Of a stretch of DNA of 9,658 bases, positions 1 to 5,810 are shown piece after piece. A program made the position numbers and the translations under genes. Within the stretch, counting starts at the first letter, position 1. The number at the start of each line of letters is the position of its first letter. The DNA comes from Coriobacteriales bacterium (lineage in GTDB: Bacteria > Actinomycetota > Coriobacteriia > Coriobacteriales > UBA8131), in the NCBI GenBank assembly GCA_031272005.1, contig JAISUQ010000154.1, positions 1 through 9,658 on the forward strand, read 5' to 3'. The notes beneath the pieces are model-generated. The model searched no databases. It saw only the letters and a program-made list of their open reading frames with translations, and was not told where the DNA came from.

Positions 1-260
1 ACAAAGACCACGATGGCGATAAGCTCTTGCGTGATGCCGCTTGTCAGGTGCCCGAAGCCGTTAAAGGCCCTATCCCAGTGCTGCAGGTGCACAAAGGAGG
101 CGATGCCGCCGATGACCACGGCAGCCAGGGCAACAACCACGGCAGAGAGCTGAAGCTTCTCTCCCTTACCTAACCCGGCTAACAGACCGGCCACGCAGAA
201 GGTGCCGGCGCCCAGGCAGATGAACAGTGTGAAGATTATCAAAGGCCATTGGAGTTCCAT
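1..260 (-). CDS. DmsC-like membrane anchor subunit (N-terminal part, truncated by window edge)
   Basis: This is the start of an integral membrane anchor subunit of a DMSO-reductase-type complex, which in the family oxidises menaquinol and passes electrons to the iron-sulfur subunit. The 86 codons visible begin MELQWPLIIFTLF. They hold a hydrophobic helix at about residues 6-29, a second at about 38-56, and the start of a third at about 78-86. Between the second and third lies a motif HLQHWDRAFNGFGHLTSGITQE, seen here as HLxxWxRAxN followed by LTSGITQE, which resembles the conserved His-Leu...Ser...Glu segment after helix 2 of DmsC. The start is supported by a GGGAGG ribosome site nine bases upstream. 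It is the third gene of the A-B-C unit and lies 112 bases after the B gene. Its start codon shares one base with the stop of a possible 11-codon leader ORF. The rest lies beyond the left edge. An NrfD-type anchor is the alternative, but the loop motif favours DmsC. Confidence 0.82.
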   Translation of the reverse strand, partial: MELQWPLIIFTLFICLGAGTFCVAGLLAGLGKGEKLQLSAVVVALAAVVIGGIASFVHLQHWDRAFNGFGHLTSGITQELIAIVVF

Positions 261-295
261 TACGCACCGCCTCCCTTTCCAATATATTCTTCCAT
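260..295 (-). CDS. Possible 11-residue leader peptide overlapping the anchor gene start
   Basis: A short frame encodes MEEYIGKGGGA and ends in TAA, whose last A is the first base of the anchor gene's ATG (TAATG). It has its own plausible ribosome site, AAAGGA at 301-306, five bases upstream. The anchor's Shine-Dalgarno sequence (GGGAGG, 270-275) lies inside it. The arrangement suggests translational coupling by termination and re-initiation, making anchor synthesis depend on ribosomes loading upstream. Against it, the frame is very short, the peptide resembles nothing I recognise, and such frames arise by chance. The peptide itself need not have a function. Confidence 0.35.
   Translation of the reverse strand: MEEYIGKGGGA
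270..275 (-). promoter_or_regulatory. Ribosome binding site of the left anchor gene
   Basis: GGGAGG on the minus strand, nine bases before the ATG at 260. It fixes the anchor start and sits within the candidate leader ORF, so a ribosome translating the leader would pass over it. Confidence 0.7.
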
Positions 296-316
296 ATCAA
301 TCCTTTCTCCAGTAAG

Positions 317-331
317 CAGCCTGCCAGGCTG
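317..331 (-). repeat. Short hairpin between the left B and C genes
   Basis: A six-base perfect stem, CAGCCT/AGGCTG, with a three-base loop, in the GC-rich leader of the left anchor gene. Together with the hairpin at 354-374 it makes most of the B-C spacer structured. There is no T-run, so it is unlikely to be a simple terminator. It may be part of a dispersed palindromic repeat. Confidence 0.45.
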
Positions 332-353
332 GCTCGCAAGCTCGCTGCGCCAC

Positions 354-374
354 AGGCAGCCCTGTGGGCTGCCT
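354..374 (-). repeat. Strong hairpin overlapping the left B gene stop codon
   Basis: A perfect nine-base inverted repeat, AGGCAGCCC/GGGCTGCCT, with a three-base loop. It includes two bases of the TAG stop (373-375) of the B gene. A competing six-base stem, CCACAG/CTGTGG, can form at 350-367, so two mutually exclusive folds exist. No T-run follows on the minus strand, so a rho-independent terminator is not supported. An mRNA processing or stability element, or an attenuating structure that lowers anchor expression relative to A and B, fits better. It could also be a REP-type palindrome. Confidence 0.6.
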
Positions 375-1029
375 AGCCCTGCCATTTACGGTTGCGCAGG
401 ATGAAGGCAAACGAAGGCTTGTTGCCGACATCCGGTAGATAGTAGAGTTGGTCTGCGGTATAGGGCTTGGCCACATCCTTGAGCAGATCGCGGGCGGCAA
501 CTGTGGCTTCGTAGGTGGAATCCGGGCCAGCCGGGATGGCTGCCGGCACCTGGAAGCTGTCCAGACCCTGATCGATGTCGCCGAAGAAGCGGGCCCGACC
601 GCCGCACTGCGACACGCACTGGGGCAGCTCGCCCTGGGCGATCTTCTGTTCGCAGAGCGTGCACTTCTCCACCACACGCTCGTCCTCGTTGAGGTAGCGC
701 ACGCCGTAGGGGCAGGCCATGACGCAGAACTGGCAGCCGATGCACTTGCTTTTGTCGATCTGCACGGTGCCATCTTCGCGCTTATGTGAAGCCTGGGTGG
801 GGCAGACCTTGATGCATTCGGGGTCGGCGCAGTGCTGGCAGCCGACGGTCAAGAAGTACATATCGACATCCGGGTACTGCCCGCTGCCGCCCTCCGTGGG
901 GAACGGCCCGATGCGCAGGGTCTTGTTCCAGAAGTTGCCGATGGGGACCTCGTTGACGGTCTTGCAGGCCACCGAGCAGGCCAGGCAACCCACGCAACGG
1001 TTGAGGTCGGTGATGATGGCGTACTGCAT
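373..1029 (-). CDS. DmsB-like four-[4Fe-4S] electron-transfer subunit (left unit)
   Basis: This 218-residue iron-sulfur subunit carries electrons from the membrane anchor to the molybdenum subunit. Sixteen cysteines form four ferredoxin-type sets: C12-x2-C15-x2-C18-x3-C22; C64-x2-C67-x4-C72-x3-C76; C96-x2-C99-x2-C102-x3-C106; and C123-x2-C126-x11-C138-x3-C142. This is the usual pattern of DmsB/NrfC/PsrB-type subunits, and the length fits. There is no signal peptide, so the protein is expected to be exported by hitch-hiking on the Tat signal of its catalytic partner. It starts one base after the catalytic gene's TGA, with an AAGGAGG ribosome site inside the end of that gene, so the two are translationally coupled. 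About 85% of the first 150 residues match the paralogue at 5811-6428 by hand comparison. The stretch after about residue 152 differs, until a shared ending (PDVGN...PSFA.ILR...KWQG). Confidence 0.95.
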   Translation of the reverse strand: MQYAIITDLNRCVGCLACSVACKTVNEVPIGNFWNKTLRIGPFPTEGGSGQYPDVDMYFLTVGCQHCADPECIKVCPTQASHKREDGTVQIDKSKCIGCQFCVMACPYGVRYLNEDERVVEKCTLCEQKIAQGELPQCVSQCGGRARFFGDIDQGLDSFQVPAAIPAGPDSTYEATVAARDLLKDVAKPYTADQLYYLPDVGNKPSFAFILRNRKWQG

Positions 1030-1030
1030 C

Positions 1031-3967
1031 TCACACCTCCTTCATCTGCTCGGGAGTAAGTGGCAGCCACTCCTTGAGCCGGGGGTCGGAAGCGCTTTGG
1101 ATAATCGGGGTGCCGTCGTTGCCCTTGGGCACGCCTTCTTCGGCCTTGTAGACCTTGGCGGCATAGCCGCGCAGATTGGTGGCGGCGCAGAACGGGTCCT
1201 GGGCATGGCGGTCTACCAGGCAGTTGGCGCCGGAGAGCTCAAAGCCCTTGCTGGCCTGACTGAGCTCCGGGAACCACCACTGATGCTCGCAGTTGACCAC
1301 ACCTTCGGGGATGCCGTAGTACAGATCGACTGTCTGCCGGATCTTGGCGCGGTCGTTCTCGATCCAGACCCAGTCGCCCTGCTTGACGCCGAGCTTCTCA
1401 GCGTCGGCCGGATTCATCTCAATGCGCGGCGTGGGCCACAGTTCGCGGCACCAGGGCAGCTGGCGATGCTCGTTGTGGAAGTAAATCGGCATCCGGCGGC
1501 CGGTGATGACGGTGAACGGATACTTCTCGTGCAGTTCCGGTGCGGCCACCGGGCTTTCTGGCGGCTCGGTGAAGGTCGGCAACTCATAGCCCTCGCCAGG
1601 GTGGAAGGTCTCCACCACCGTGGACCAGATTTCCTGCTTCATCGTCGGCGTGCTCAGGCCGGGCACCGGCACATAGTCTGCGCCATAGCCATACTGCGCC
1701 GAACCCGACCAGCCGTAGTTGGTGGTGCGCAGATAGCCGCTCTCGTAGCGGCGATAGGCGCCCCAGTCCTCGGGCGCGAACTTCTTGGCGTCCCACCAGC
1801 CATTCTTGATGAAGGCGGTGCGATAGGCCTGCCAGTCCATGGGGTTGCCGTCCTCGTCGTGCATGCCATCGATGTCGATGGTCCGGTTGATGTCCAGGTT
1901 GTCCGGCCAGGGGTCCGGGCCGGGAGCCCAGGGCACGCCCATGGCTTTGTACAGGCCGCAGACGATCTGGCCGTCCTCCTTGCACTCAAAGGGCCGGTCG
2001 ATGCACTGGATGATAGCGCCATAAGCACCGTGCGAGCCCTGGGAGATACGGCAGCACTCGGTCTCCATCCAGTGGGCCACCGGCAAAAGGATGTCGGACA
2101 TGCCGGCGGTGGGGGCGGCCCAGAGGTCCAGAGTCAACTGGAACTCCAGTTTTTTCAGCTGCTCCCAGGCATGCAGGGAGTTGGCCATGTTCATGTGGTC
2201 GCCACTTTGGCAGATGGCCATCTTCACCGGGTAGGGTTCGCCGGTCTCCACGGCGTCCCAGATGCTGGTGCAGTCGCCCCAGCCACCCCACCAGTTCAAC
2301 AGCGGGAAGCGCTCGCGGCCGATCTGCTTGGTGGGGTCGGCCGTGCTCATCGGTGCACCGTAGGCAATCGACAGCGGGATGTTGCCGATTGGACCGGCTG
2401 TAGGCCCGCGGTTGCCAGCCGGGGTATCGAAGTTGCCGGTGATGCCGGTCAGAGCGTCGATGGCCCGGCAATTCTGGATGGCGTTGGCATAGTGCTCCAC
2501 GGCCAGCATGTACTGAATGCCGCCGTTGCCGTAGCCGGTGGTCGGATCAAGACGCGTGGCATAGGCCTTGGCTGCCGCCTCGATCTTGGCCGCCGGGATG
2601 TTGCAGATGCCCTCGGCGATCTCCGGCTTGTACTCGGCACAGCGGTTGGCATAGAGCTGCCAGACCGGCGTGACACTGGCCTTGCGGCCATCCTTGAGAG
2701 TGATCTCGAACTCGCCATAGAGTGCCGGCAGGATGTCGGGGTCAAAGGGGGAGCAGTCATAGACCTTGCCTTGCTCCACGCCGGGCATCAGGTGCTCCTG
2801 GCGGGCCTGCACGGCCGCCGGGGCCTTCCAGTCCTCCCCTTCCCAGGTACCCTTGGTGCCATCGGCGTCAAACCAGGTCAGATGTCCGGTGGGGTCGTTG
2901 GCGTGCAGCGGATGCTCGGCATCGCTGCCGGCCAACTCGTCCCAGACCATGAAGCGGGTCGGGCTGCCACCCTCGACGATGTCGGATTCCTTGAGCAGCT
3001 TGGTCTTCAACTCCCAGGGGCTGCGCCCCGGAATCAGAAAGCCCGACGGCTCGATGTCTTCGCAGACCAGGAAGGGGCCGTTGGTCCATTTGCGCACGTA
3101 GAGGTCGTCAATCAGGTCGTTTTCGATGATTACGTGGCCCCAGGACAGCGCCAGCGCGGCGTCGGTGCCCGGACGCACGTGCATCCAGTGGTCGGCTTCC
3201 TTGCCGAGGTTGCTCTTGCGCGGGTCCACCGAGATGAAGACGTCGGCGCAGACGGCGGCATCCACCGTGGAGCGGCAGGAGTCGTCGTAGTTGGAGATCT
3301 CCGAGGCTCCGCCCCACTGGACATAGACCTTGGGGCGGTCGACGGTGGCCATCCAGCTGTGGGCGAACTGCGAGACCATCTGGGTGGCAAAGTGCCGCGG
3401 TCCCTTGCAGACCTGGAAGGAGACCATCGTGTTGGGCGAGCCGACCAGGCCGTTGAGGCTTTGGCTGTAGGTGGACATGCAGTAGATACGGCTGGTGCCG
3501 GCCATGGCGAACAGTGACTCTCCGCCGTACTTCTCGGCAATCTGCTTCAGGGCTGCTGCCGAGGACTCAAAGGCCTCATCCCAGGAGATGCGCACCCAGC
3601 CGGGGTCGTCATCGCCCTTGGGATTGGTGCGCTTCAGCGGGTAGTGCAAACGATCCGGATGATAGGCAGCCTGGATTGAAGCCTGCGATTTGGAGCAGCA
3701 GTTGCCGAAAGACTGGAACGAGGACATGTCGCCCTCGACCATGATCGCCCGGCCGTTCTGGACGGTGACCCAGACACCGCATTCCATCTTGCCGCAACCG
3801 CGACAGGCCGTGCGGATACGCTGGACCTCACCGCCAGTCTCGGTTGCGCCAACCGCCTCGTCGGCTGTGGCCTCCCGAAGGCCGATGGAGCCTGCCGCAG
3901 CCAGGGCCACGCCCGTGGCGGCGGCAATCTTGGTGAAACTTCGTCGTGTTAACAGTTTTTCTTCCAT
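1031..3967 (-). CDS. Tat-exported DmsA-like molybdopterin oxidoreductase, catalytic subunit (left unit)
   Basis: This is a 978-residue molybdopterin-dependent catalytic subunit of the DMSO reductase superfamily, expected to reduce a terminal electron acceptor outside the cytoplasmic membrane. The N-terminus has a twin-arginine signal (TRRSFTK, residues 7-13), a hydrophobic stretch at 14-30 and a likely cleavage after ATA (33-35). A [4Fe-4S] motif follows: C55-x2-C58-x4-C63, with Cys91 as fourth ligand. Next come YHPDR and KRTNPKG with WVRISWDEA (about 102-132), typical of the molybdopterin-binding fold. The expected molybdenum ligand is Cys187 in QVCKGPRH, by alignment with the V-U/C-H-G-P stretch of FdhF-type enzymes. 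The C-terminal dinucleotide-binding domain begins near 815 (ITGRR, HRQLPWCRELWP). The start at 3967 has AAGGAGG four bases upstream. The protein is longer than E. coli DmsA (about 814). The substrate is unknown. It could reduce a sulfoxide, N-oxide or organic acceptor, or be a catechol-dehydroxylase-like enzyme. Confidence 0.94.
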   Translation of the reverse strand: MEEKLLTRRSFTKIAAATGVALAAAGSIGLREATADEAVGATETGGEVQRIRTACRGCGKMECGVWVTVQNGRAIMVEGDMSSFQSFGNCCSKSQASIQAAYHPDRLHYPLKRTNPKGDDDPGWVRISWDEAFESSAAALKQIAEKYGGESLFAMAGTSRIYCMSTYSQSLNGLVGSPNTMVSFQVCKGPRHFATQMVSQFAHSWMATVDRPKVYVQWGGASEISNYDDSCRSTVDAAVCADVFISVDPRKSNLGKEADHWMHVRPGTDAALALSWGHVIIENDLIDDLYVRKWTNGPFLVCEDIEPSGFLIPGRSPWELKTKLLKESDIVEGGSPTRFMVWDELAGSDAEHPLHANDPTGHLTWFDADGTKGTWEGEDWKAPAAVQARQEHLMPGVEQGKVYDCSPFDPDILPALYGEFEITLKDGRKASVTPVWQLYANRCAEYKPEIAEGICNIPAAKIEAAAKAYATRLDPTTGYGNGGIQYMLAVEHYANAIQNCRAIDALTGITGNFDTPAGNRGPTAGPIGNIPLSIAYGAPMSTADPTKQIGRERFPLLNWWGGWGDCTSIWDAVETGEPYPVKMAICQSGDHMNMANSLHAWEQLKKLEFQLTLDLWAAPTAGMSDILLPVAHWMETECCRISQGSHGAYGAIIQCIDRPFECKEDGQIVCGLYKAMGVPWAPGPDPWPDNLDINRTIDIDGMHDEDGNPMDWQAYRTAFIKNGWWDAKKFAPEDWGAYRRYESGYLRTTNYGWSGSAQYGYGADYVPVPGLSTPTMKQEIWSTVVETFHPGEGYELPTFTEPPESPVAAPELHEKYPFTVITGRRMPIYFHNEHRQLPWCRELWPTPRIEMNPADAEKLGVKQGDWVWIENDRAKIRQTVDLYYGIPEGVVNCEHQWWFPELSQASKGFELSGANCLVDRHAQDPFCAATNLRGYAAKVYKAEEGVPKGNDGTPIIQSASDPRLKEWLPLTPEQMKEV
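1036..1042 (-). promoter_or_regulatory. Ribosome binding site of the left B gene, inside the catalytic gene
   Basis: AAGGAGG on the minus strand, six bases before the ATG at 1029 and within the last codons of the catalytic gene. It decides the B start and shows that A and B are translated as a coupled pair. Confidence 0.8.
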
Positions 3968-3971
3968 AGTC

Positions 3972-3978
3972 CCTCCTT
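3972..3978 (-). promoter_or_regulatory. Ribosome binding site of the left catalytic gene
   Basis: AAGGAGG on the minus strand, four bases before the ATG at 3967. It supports the start that places the twin-arginine motif at residues 7-13. Confidence 0.75.
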
Positions 3979-4014
3979 AGTTCTGCTGGTTGGTGGAGAA
4001 CTCTACTGATGCTC

Positions 4015-4020
4015 AGGATA
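4015..4020 (-). promoter_or_regulatory. Weak candidate -10 element for the left A-B-C unit
   Basis: TATCCT on the minus strand matches four of six positions of the -10 consensus. A poor -35 (TTCTCG) lies 17 bases upstream. It would give a leader of about 40 bases. A weak core promoter with a dyad centred just upstream (4044-4059) is what an activator-dependent promoter looks like, but the call rests on short matches only. Confidence 0.25.
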
Positions 4021-4043
4021 AGGAGCGGCGCTGATGGCGAGAA

Positions 4044-4059
4044 TCATGCAGGTACATGA
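4044..4059. promoter_or_regulatory. Dyad in the divergent region, candidate LuxR operator
   Basis: TCATG-6-CATGA is a perfect inverted repeat of 16 bases, the right size for a dimeric helix-turn-helix protein. Its centre is about 85 bases upstream of the left catalytic gene and about 44 bases upstream of a start site implied by the weak -10 at 4015-4020. That is near where LuxR-type activators often contact RNA polymerase. Its left half lies within ATCATGCA (4043-4050), which recurs at 4086-4093. Confidence 0.4.
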
Positions 4060-4085
4060 GAGCCCTGCCGGCGCACGAGTTCAGC

Positions 4086-4104
4086 ATCATGCAAACTATA
4101 TGAT
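4086..4104. promoter_or_regulatory. Second dyad in the divergent region, candidate operator
   Basis: ATCAT-9-ATGAT is an imperfectly spaced inverted repeat that begins with a second copy of ATCATGCA, 43 bases (about four helical turns) from the first. A further inverted copy, ATGATGC (4121-4127), pairs with GCATCAT (4084-4090). Repetition of the same half-site on one DNA face is consistent with cooperative binding by the adjacent regulator, but no consensus for this family is known to me. Confidence 0.35.
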
Positions 4105-4173
4105 TTTGCCGGTCAGCTGTATGATGCCCTGGTTTCGCCGCACCGGACCCTGCCGAAAACCCGGTCAGCGTAG

Positions 4174-4179
4174 TATAGT
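4174..4179 (+). promoter_or_regulatory. Candidate -10 element of the LuxR gene
   Basis: TATAGT matches five of six positions of the -10 consensus and would start RNA a few bases before the ribosome site AGGAGG (4190-4195) of the regulator. The -35 region is poor (CTGCCG or TGCCGA, near 4150-4156). It lies just after the second copy of the nine-base repeat CCGGTCAGC (4161-4169). A competing hexamer, TATGAT, at 4120-4125 follows the first copy. Confidence 0.3.
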
Positions 4180-4189
4180 GTTCAGTTAC

Positions 4190-4195
4190 AGGAGG
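4190..4195 (+). promoter_or_regulatory. Ribosome binding site of the LuxR-family regulator
   Basis: AGGAGG five bases before the ATG at 4201. It is a strong site that fixes the start of the membrane-anchored regulator. Confidence 0.8.
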
Positions 4196-4200
4196 AAAAC

Positions 4201-5670
4201 ATGCCCAGACGATCATTCGCGCAGCTTGCTGTCAATGTCCGCGCCAGCATGGCCGGAGTCACCTGGCATGACTTCTGCAACGTGCGCAGCATCGGCTTTA
4301 CCTTGATTCGTGGTTGGGGCCTGGTGATCTTCTTCGGCGGCTTTGTGCTGATTACCCAGCGCGAGGGCCTGCCGGCCCTGGAAATGGCTGTATCCACCGC
4401 AGCGACAATCATCACGCTGCTGTTCTCCGCCATCTTCTCCAAGGTAGTGGATCGAGCCTTCGGCCTGCCGGCCTTCAAGGTGGCTGTGCTGGCAGCCTGC
4501 CCGCTGGGAGCGCTGATTGCCCTGGGCGGCGCCGGCTTCTCTGATACTTATTATCTGATTGCAGCGCTGAGCGGCGAAGTGCTCTTCGGTGCCGGCTCAA
4601 CGTTCGTCCTCATCGGCTATGGCAAGGCTCACAGCTATTGCCAGCCCAACCGGATGAGCGTGGAGGTGCCCTTTGCCATCGTGCTGGGGGCAACACTGAT
4701 GCTATTGGTTCTGTCGGCCCAGCCTGTCGTCATCCAGCTGGCCTGCTCGCTGCTGCCCAGCATCGCCGGCATCATCCTCTTCTCCAACAGTTTTACCTGG
4801 AACCCCGGCTCAGCCGAGGAGCATCGCTCCTCGCTGCAGTTTGGCCCGTTCATCCGCCGCTTTGGAGTCTGCAGCTGCCTGGCGGGTATCGCTGACTGTC
4901 TGGTGCGCACGGTCTTCTTCGACTCGGCGCTGTATGCCGCTACGGTGGTCTGGTATGAGAATCCGGTGTTTCTGTCCTGCCTGATCATGGCCGCCATCAT
5001 CTATCCCTGCATCCTGCTGACCGGCAACAACAGTGTCCAGATTACCTACCGCTCGATCGTCTTTGCCATGGCCGCGCTGTTCATGCTGCTGCCGGCGCTG
5101 TCGGAGTATCTGGTGGTGGTCAACGTGCTGGCGCTGGCCGCCTATGAGACCTTCATCGTCTTCGTCTGGATACTTTTGGCCACCATCGCCTCGCGGCTCA
5201 AGCTGGCGCCGACGATGGTCTTTGGCCTGGGGCTGAGCCTGCTCTACATCGGACATTTCCTCGGCGGCCAGATTGCTCCGCTGTTGGCGGTGTTTAAGCC
5301 CTACACCCCGCAATTTACTAGCTTGATAGTATTGATTGCCGCCGCCTGCATCCTCAGCTCCTATATGTTCATCTTCAATGAGCGCTCACTGGCCGAGCTG
5401 ATCAAGGGCGAGGACAGCGACCGCTCGCGCCAGCCCTTCAAGGAGCATTGCGAGACCATCGCCTCCGAGTACAGCCTCTCTCCCCGCGAGACCGAGGTGA
5501 TGATCCTCTTTGCCAAGGGCCACTCCATCACCCGCATCCAAAGCGACCTCTACATCTCCCGCGGCACCGCCTCCACCCACCTGCGCCACATCTACAAGAA
5601 GCTCAACGTCCACGACAAACAGGAGTTCCTGGATTTCGTGGACATCGGCAAGCCCGCCGACCCGCGGTAA
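4201..5670 (+). CDS. Membrane-anchored LuxR-family transcriptional regulator (12-helix sensor domain plus HTH)
   Basis: This 489-residue protein joins a polytopic membrane domain to a C-terminal LuxR-type DNA-binding domain. By eye there are about twelve hydrophobic segments, near residues 32-52, 62-82, 91-111, 117-140, 154-175, 177-196, 217-237, 255-275, 285-303, 306-329, 336-360 and 372-393. The layout recalls a major-facilitator-type transporter. After a polar linker (about 394-420) comes the helix-turn-helix: SLSPRETEVMILFAKG (425-440), then IQSDLYISRGTASTHLRHIYKKLNVHDKQE (446-475), quoted here in two parts, with the hallmark SPRE, T-x-x-x-H-x-x-x-I-Y-K-K-L pattern of LuxR/GerE domains. 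There is no receiver or PAS domain, so the membrane part is the likely sensor. The gene diverges from the left reductase unit and converges on the right one. Such regulators sit beside molybdoenzyme operons in Eggerthellaceae. Activation of its neighbour by a substrate is inferred, not seen. Confidence 0.92.
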   Translation: MPRRSFAQLAVNVRASMAGVTWHDFCNVRSIGFTLIRGWGLVIFFGGFVLITQREGLPALEMAVSTAATIITLLFSAIFSKVVDRAFGLPAFKVAVLAACPLGALIALGGAGFSDTYYLIAALSGEVLFGAGSTFVLIGYGKAHSYCQPNRMSVEVPFAIVLGATLMLLVLSAQPVVIQLACSLLPSIAGIILFSNSFTWNPGSAEEHRSSLQFGPFIRRFGVCSCLAGIADCLVRTVFFDSALYAATVVWYENPVFLSCLIMAAIIYPCILLTGNNSVQITYRSIVFAMAALFMLLPALSEYLVVVNVLALAAYETFIVFVWILLATIASRLKLAPTMVFGLGLSLLYIGHFLGGQIAPLLAVFKPYTPQFTSLIVLIAAACILSSYMFIFNERSLAELIKGEDSDRSRQPFKEHCETIASEYSLSPRETEVMILFAKGHSITRIQSDLYISRGTASTHLRHIYKKLNVHDKQEFLDFVDIGKPADPR

Positions 5671-5676
5671 TGCCGA

Positions 5677-5704
5677 CAGAGGCGGGTTTGAAAACCCGCC
5701 CCTG
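5677..5704. repeat. REP-like palindrome in the convergent intergenic region
   Basis: GGCGGGTTT/AAACCCGCC is a perfect nine-base inverted repeat (5681-5700) with almost no loop. Three more outer pairs (CAG/CTG) follow after one mismatch. It lies eleven bases past the LuxR stop. No T-run follows on either strand, so it is not a standard terminator, although a hairpin between converging genes could still block read-through or protect 3' ends. The GGCGGGTTT...AAACCCGCC core is the kind of palindrome that is dispersed in many copies in GC-rich genomes. Confidence 0.55.
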
Positions 5705-5738
5705 CAGTTGGGATCCCATCTGTGGCTTCAAAGGTGTT

Positions 5739-5790
5739 CCCCGGGGCGCGGCTGTTTGCATGGGAGGCATGGGGAGAGTCGCGCCCGGGG
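5739..5790. repeat. Long stem-loop in the convergent intergenic region
   Basis: CCCCGGGGCGCG (5739-5750) pairs with CGCGCCCGGGG (5780-5790) with a single bulged base, giving an eleven-pair GC-rich stem around a 29-base loop. The loop contains a direct repeat GCATGGG (5758-5764 and 5767-5773). It lies between the 3' ends of the LuxR gene and the right B gene and may limit convergent transcription. No uridine tract marks it as an intrinsic terminator. Confidence 0.45.
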
Positions 5791-5810
5791 TGCTGCTTCG
5801 GTTCCTGAGG

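Noticed and set aside
297..773. A 158-codon minus-strand frame overlapping the left B gene
   Set aside because: It is out of frame with the four-cluster ferredoxin protein, and its Arg/Ser/Ala/Pro-rich translation is typical of a shadow frame.
719..3517. A 932-codon plus-strand open frame opposite the left catalytic gene
   Set aside because: This is the same shadow effect. There is no ribosome site and no recognisable motif, and the minus-strand gene fully explains the region.
4013..4216. A 67-codon minus-strand frame across the divergent promoter region
   Set aside because: It overlaps the start of the LuxR gene and has no convincing ribosome site or recognisable motif. The region is better explained as regulatory DNA.
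5681..5700. Classical rho-independent terminator for the LuxR gene
   Set aside because: The stem is excellent but no T-run follows on the plus strand, nor on the minus strand for the opposing gene, so it is reported as a palindrome rather than a terminator.
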